Positions 18,171-20,069 of a stretch of 20,069 nt of DNA are shown here, in pieces (position 1 is the first letter of the stretch; every line of letters starts with the position of its first letter). The position numbers were made by a program, and so were the translations under genes. The notes under the pieces were generated by a model. The model was not told the DNA's origin. It made no database searches and was given only the letters and a program-made list of their open reading frames with translations. Source of the DNA: Hemicentrotus pulcherrimus (taxonomy: Eukaryota > Echinodermata > Echinoidea > Camarodonta > Strongylocentrotidae); contig BEXV01002490.1 of assembly GCA_003118195.1 (NCBI GenBank), positions 35,843 to 55,911 on the forward strand. Direction: 5' to 3'.

Positions 18171-18883
18171 CACATATGCATATACAATTCCTAGAGGCAG
18201 AAGTAGAAGAAGAGAAAGCAAATTGATGAAATCAATGGTATTGTAAAATATTACCCACACATGTAGCCTACCCTACATGAGTATATCTATTTTATTTAGT
18301 AATTACTGAGGATTCAAGATTTGCAAGCCTTCCCTACACCATGACCCTTCTCAACTTCACATAACAATAGAGTTGCAAATAATTCACGACGACCTTTCCT
18401 AATTACTAATAATAACATTTCTGAAACTCATTGGAAGCACATGTACTATACCAGGACAGAGTAAGTCGGTAATAAAAAATTCGATGTTTTTCATTCATGA
18501 TCAACAAAATATTTAATTCTCGAAAAAAAACTCTATTCTACCTTGCTAACGGCTATAATGACTCCTCGGTCGGATATTGCGTACTTTCTAAGAATTCTCC
18601 TTGATCAGCGTCATATCAAAATTTGGGAGAACCACACCTGATGTACAATTCGCATCCTCACCATTAACATGAATGTGTACCTGATATTTCTAATAAGCCT
18701 TCATACATGTACTATGTACCCATCTGGGGTACCCATCAACAAAATGGCGACCTAAAGTAGATAATCATATTAGCAGTAAGTTAATACTACACAACATTCA
18801 TTAATTCTATTCCAGTCAAAATAAACTCGAAATAAATTTTGCAGGGACCAGCGTGCTAACGTATAAAGACAGACGAAACTTAC

Positions 18884-18940
18884 TTGGGTGCCTGTTTACA
18901 ATTTCTGCCTCAAACCAGGGTCAAACCAAGTCCTTTTATG
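18884..18940 (-). promoter_or_regulatory. Gene B CATAAAAGG box and non-coding first exon
   Basis: The minus strand reads CATAAAAGG at 18940-18932, then GAGGCAGAAATTG, then CACCCAA before the donor GTAAGTT (from 18883). It lines up with the gene A promoter but has about ten extra bases between box and exon and a weaker first base in the TATA box. The predicted exon is about 25 bases. The start site is inferred from spacing. Confidence 0.55.
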
Positions 18941-19148
18941 ATTCTGTATAATCGCACACACTACAGTAGATACTATAATAATTCTGCGAGCAGTATCTAC
19001 AAAAGAAAAATGGATTCCCGTTGTGGTTGAAGTGAGTGGTTTTATAATGACGTATGTTAAGGTATTTAAAATGTAACATGTTCTTAAAGTGTAGCACGGT
19101 GCCCAAGTTCCTGAAAAATATGTCGCTGCGCGTGGACGCACAGTGTGT

Positions 19149-19209
19149 TACCTAAACCTAACCCTAAACCTAACATAAAACCCTATTGAAACCCTAACCC
19201 TAACCCTAC
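19149..19209. repeat. Interstitial telomere-like CCCTAA repeats
   Basis: Degenerate units CCTAAA/CCTAAC/CCCTAA run over about 60 bases, ending in accctaaccctaaccctac. They lie inside the transposon, so they are an internal part of the element and not a chromosome end. Confidence 0.75.
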
Positions 19210-19230
19210 ATCTTAGATGAAATAAAGCCC

Positions 19231-19260
19231 GGAGCAATTGTCGCAGGAGCAAATGTCGTG
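19231..19260. repeat. Two 15-base direct repeats, GGAGCAA(T/A)TGTCG type
   Basis: ggagcaattgtcgca is followed directly by ggagcaaatgtcgtg, with three mismatches. They are inside the transposon next to the telomere-like tract and may be binding or recombination sites of the element. Confidence 0.6.
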
Positions 19261-19843
19261 TCACCAAAAAAGGACACGGAGAATCATCGATGTTTTATCA
19301 TAACTTAATCACAATTTTAATTTATCAATGATCATCACCCCAGAAGAGCCAGTCTCCCTAAGGTCCCAGACGCTCCAAGCTCCATACTATTTGTAAAGCT
19401 TAGATCCTCTTCTTTCAATTGATTCAACTCATATGATGCATGTTTCACACATGATTGATTAAAATCAATTTGAAGAAAGGGTACCAAAAAGTCATTTGGC
19501 GGACGGTATCTGAATTTCAAAGACAAAATCACATTTCTAGAAATTTCATTTTCGGCACTTTCAAATGACACCTAAATCACGAAAGATGAGCTAGGAAAAA
19601 CAAAGTCCTGTTGTTTAAAGTAATGCTTGCATTTCCCTTATTTTAGTAAACGAGTTCGTTTTAACCGGCTGCCTGTCGTAGCGACAAACAGAATTGACAA
19701 AAGACTTAACTCCATTTCGATGACGATCAGCCATAGTCGAAAAACTTGATGCGATGAGGTCCCAAAGGACCGACTATTTTTCAGGAGCTTAAGCACCTTG
19801 ATATATTTTATGACCATGTTGCACTTTTATTTAACAGGCGTAT

Positions 19844-20069
19844 TCAATCGAATATTTGATGAAATGTAATGCATAGTGCTGCCGAATAAACATTATACGA
19901 ATGCTCAGTGTAGCGGGCGCTCGACTTGCCTTTAATTTATCTAATCATTCATATTCATCCACATTTGGTAAGATTTCGAAATCGAAAATAGAAGTAATTT
20001 AAATGTATACCACTACATCAAGGTTCGTGTATGTATGAAGTGTGGCAATCGATGATCGTCTCAAGACCC
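19844..20069. other. Upstream flank of gene B
   Basis: It resumes homology to gene A's upstream sequence (4520-4620) after the transposon, including the conserved GC-rich block, then becomes unique AT-rich sequence to the window end. Confidence 0.5.
19906..19925 (-). promoter_or_regulatory. Distal conserved GC-rich block upstream of gene B promoter
   Basis: It is the counterpart of 4575-4594 (one mismatch in 20). In gene B it has been pushed to about 1 kb from the predicted start by the transposon at 19056-19838; in gene A the spacing is about 200 bases. Confidence 0.4.

Larger units (their letters stand above)
17350..18270. repeat. B-specific insertion containing the hAT-like MITE
   Basis: It is about 900 bases absent from gene A near 3830-3870. 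It contains a GC-richer stretch (17500-17610), an 11-bp perfect hairpin (17926-17952) and the 18034-18170 element nested inside. The start reads tttaaaggggaaag, the kind of TTAA-AGGGG word seen at some MITE ends. No gene is recognised. Confidence 0.4.
13125..18883 (-). other. Gene B first intron (5.8 kb, 5' UTR intron)
   Basis: It is collinear with gene A's 2.8-kb first intron but carries five blocks absent there: about 13390-14093, 14370-14840, 15080-15500, 15985-16700 and 17350-18270. These include a hAT-like MITE, a 27-bp inverted repeat and a CpG-rich hairpin block, listed separately. The remaining sequence is AT-rich, without a credible gene. Confidence 0.6.
19056..19838. mobile_element. 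Non-autonomous DNA transposon, 783 bp, with TIRs of about 65 bp
   Basis: The gene A side gives the empty site (tgacgtattcaa). In gene B the same site is split, with cgtat repeated at 19051-19055 and 19839-19843 as a 5-bp target duplication. The ends are long imperfect inverted repeats, about 19056-19122 and 19772-19838. Both read inward through AACATG(T/G)TC, then GGTGC, AAG, TCCTGAAAAATA and GTCG. Inside are telomere-like repeats, a GGAGCAA direct repeat and a 78-codon minus-strand open frame (19571-19335). No transposase is present. I cannot name the superfamily. Confidence 0.72.
11040..19960. repeat. Segmental duplication, copy B
   Basis: This copy carries gene B exons 1-4 (non-coding first exon and first three coding exons), the first intron and the promoter. 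It is about twice as long as copy A because of insertions at about 11650-12740 (intron 2), five blocks in the first intron, and 19056-19838. Confidence 0.8.

Noticed and set aside
19149..19209. Chromosome end or true telomere
   Set aside because: Repeats are short, degenerate, and enclosed by the inverted ends of a transposon.

Overview
The window looks like nuclear DNA of a marine invertebrate deuterostome. An echinoderm such as a sea urchin is my best guess, but I cannot prove it. The evidence is split genes with GT-AG introns, AT-rich introns full of decayed transposons, frequent 'taggcctac'-type words, LINE remnants of invertebrate type and many microsatellites. There is no bacterial or phage gene organisation. 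Single unresolved bases lie at 1604, 2787 and 5038.

The only genes I can support are two head-to-tail paralogues on the minus strand. Both encode small four-pass membrane proteins of the MS4A/CD20-like type. Gene B (coding 13110 down to 7727, six coding exons, 267 codons plus stop) is complete. Gene A (coding 1519 down to 413 and off the left edge) shows its first three coding exons, 160 codons. Both have 89-codon first and 19-codon second coding exons, introns between codons, and an acceptor 14-15 bases before the ATG. Both also have a likely tiny non-coding first exon just downstream of a TATA-like box (about 4358-4405 for A, 18884-18940 for B). Exon 1 differs at 24 of 89 residues. The TM3-TM4 loop, extracellular in this family, has diverged most.

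Layout by region. 1-412 is gene A intron 3 with part of a transposon. 413-1534 holds gene A coding exons. 1535-4357 is the gene A first intron. 4358-4620 is the gene A promoter. 4621-7233 is intergenic DNA with a 320-base CT-rich tract and no gene. 7234-7594 is a dispersed repeat just past gene B's stop. 7727-13124 holds gene B coding exons with LINE, repeat and foldback insertions in the introns. 13125-18883 is the gene B first intron, collinear with gene A's but inflated by several insertions. 18884-20069 is the gene B promoter region, split by a 783-base transposon with long terminal inverted repeats.

One segmental duplication (about 285-4620 against 11040-19960) explains most of the window. 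The length differences are mostly insertions on the B side, so the A copy serves as the empty-site reference. I found no operon, CRISPR array, RNA gene or clearly new enzymatic system. The points most worth a second look are the new-looking transposon family with about 65-base inverted ends, the inverted repeat pair inside gene B's transcription unit, the microsatellite abutting a splice acceptor, and the divergence of the paralogues' extracellular loop.
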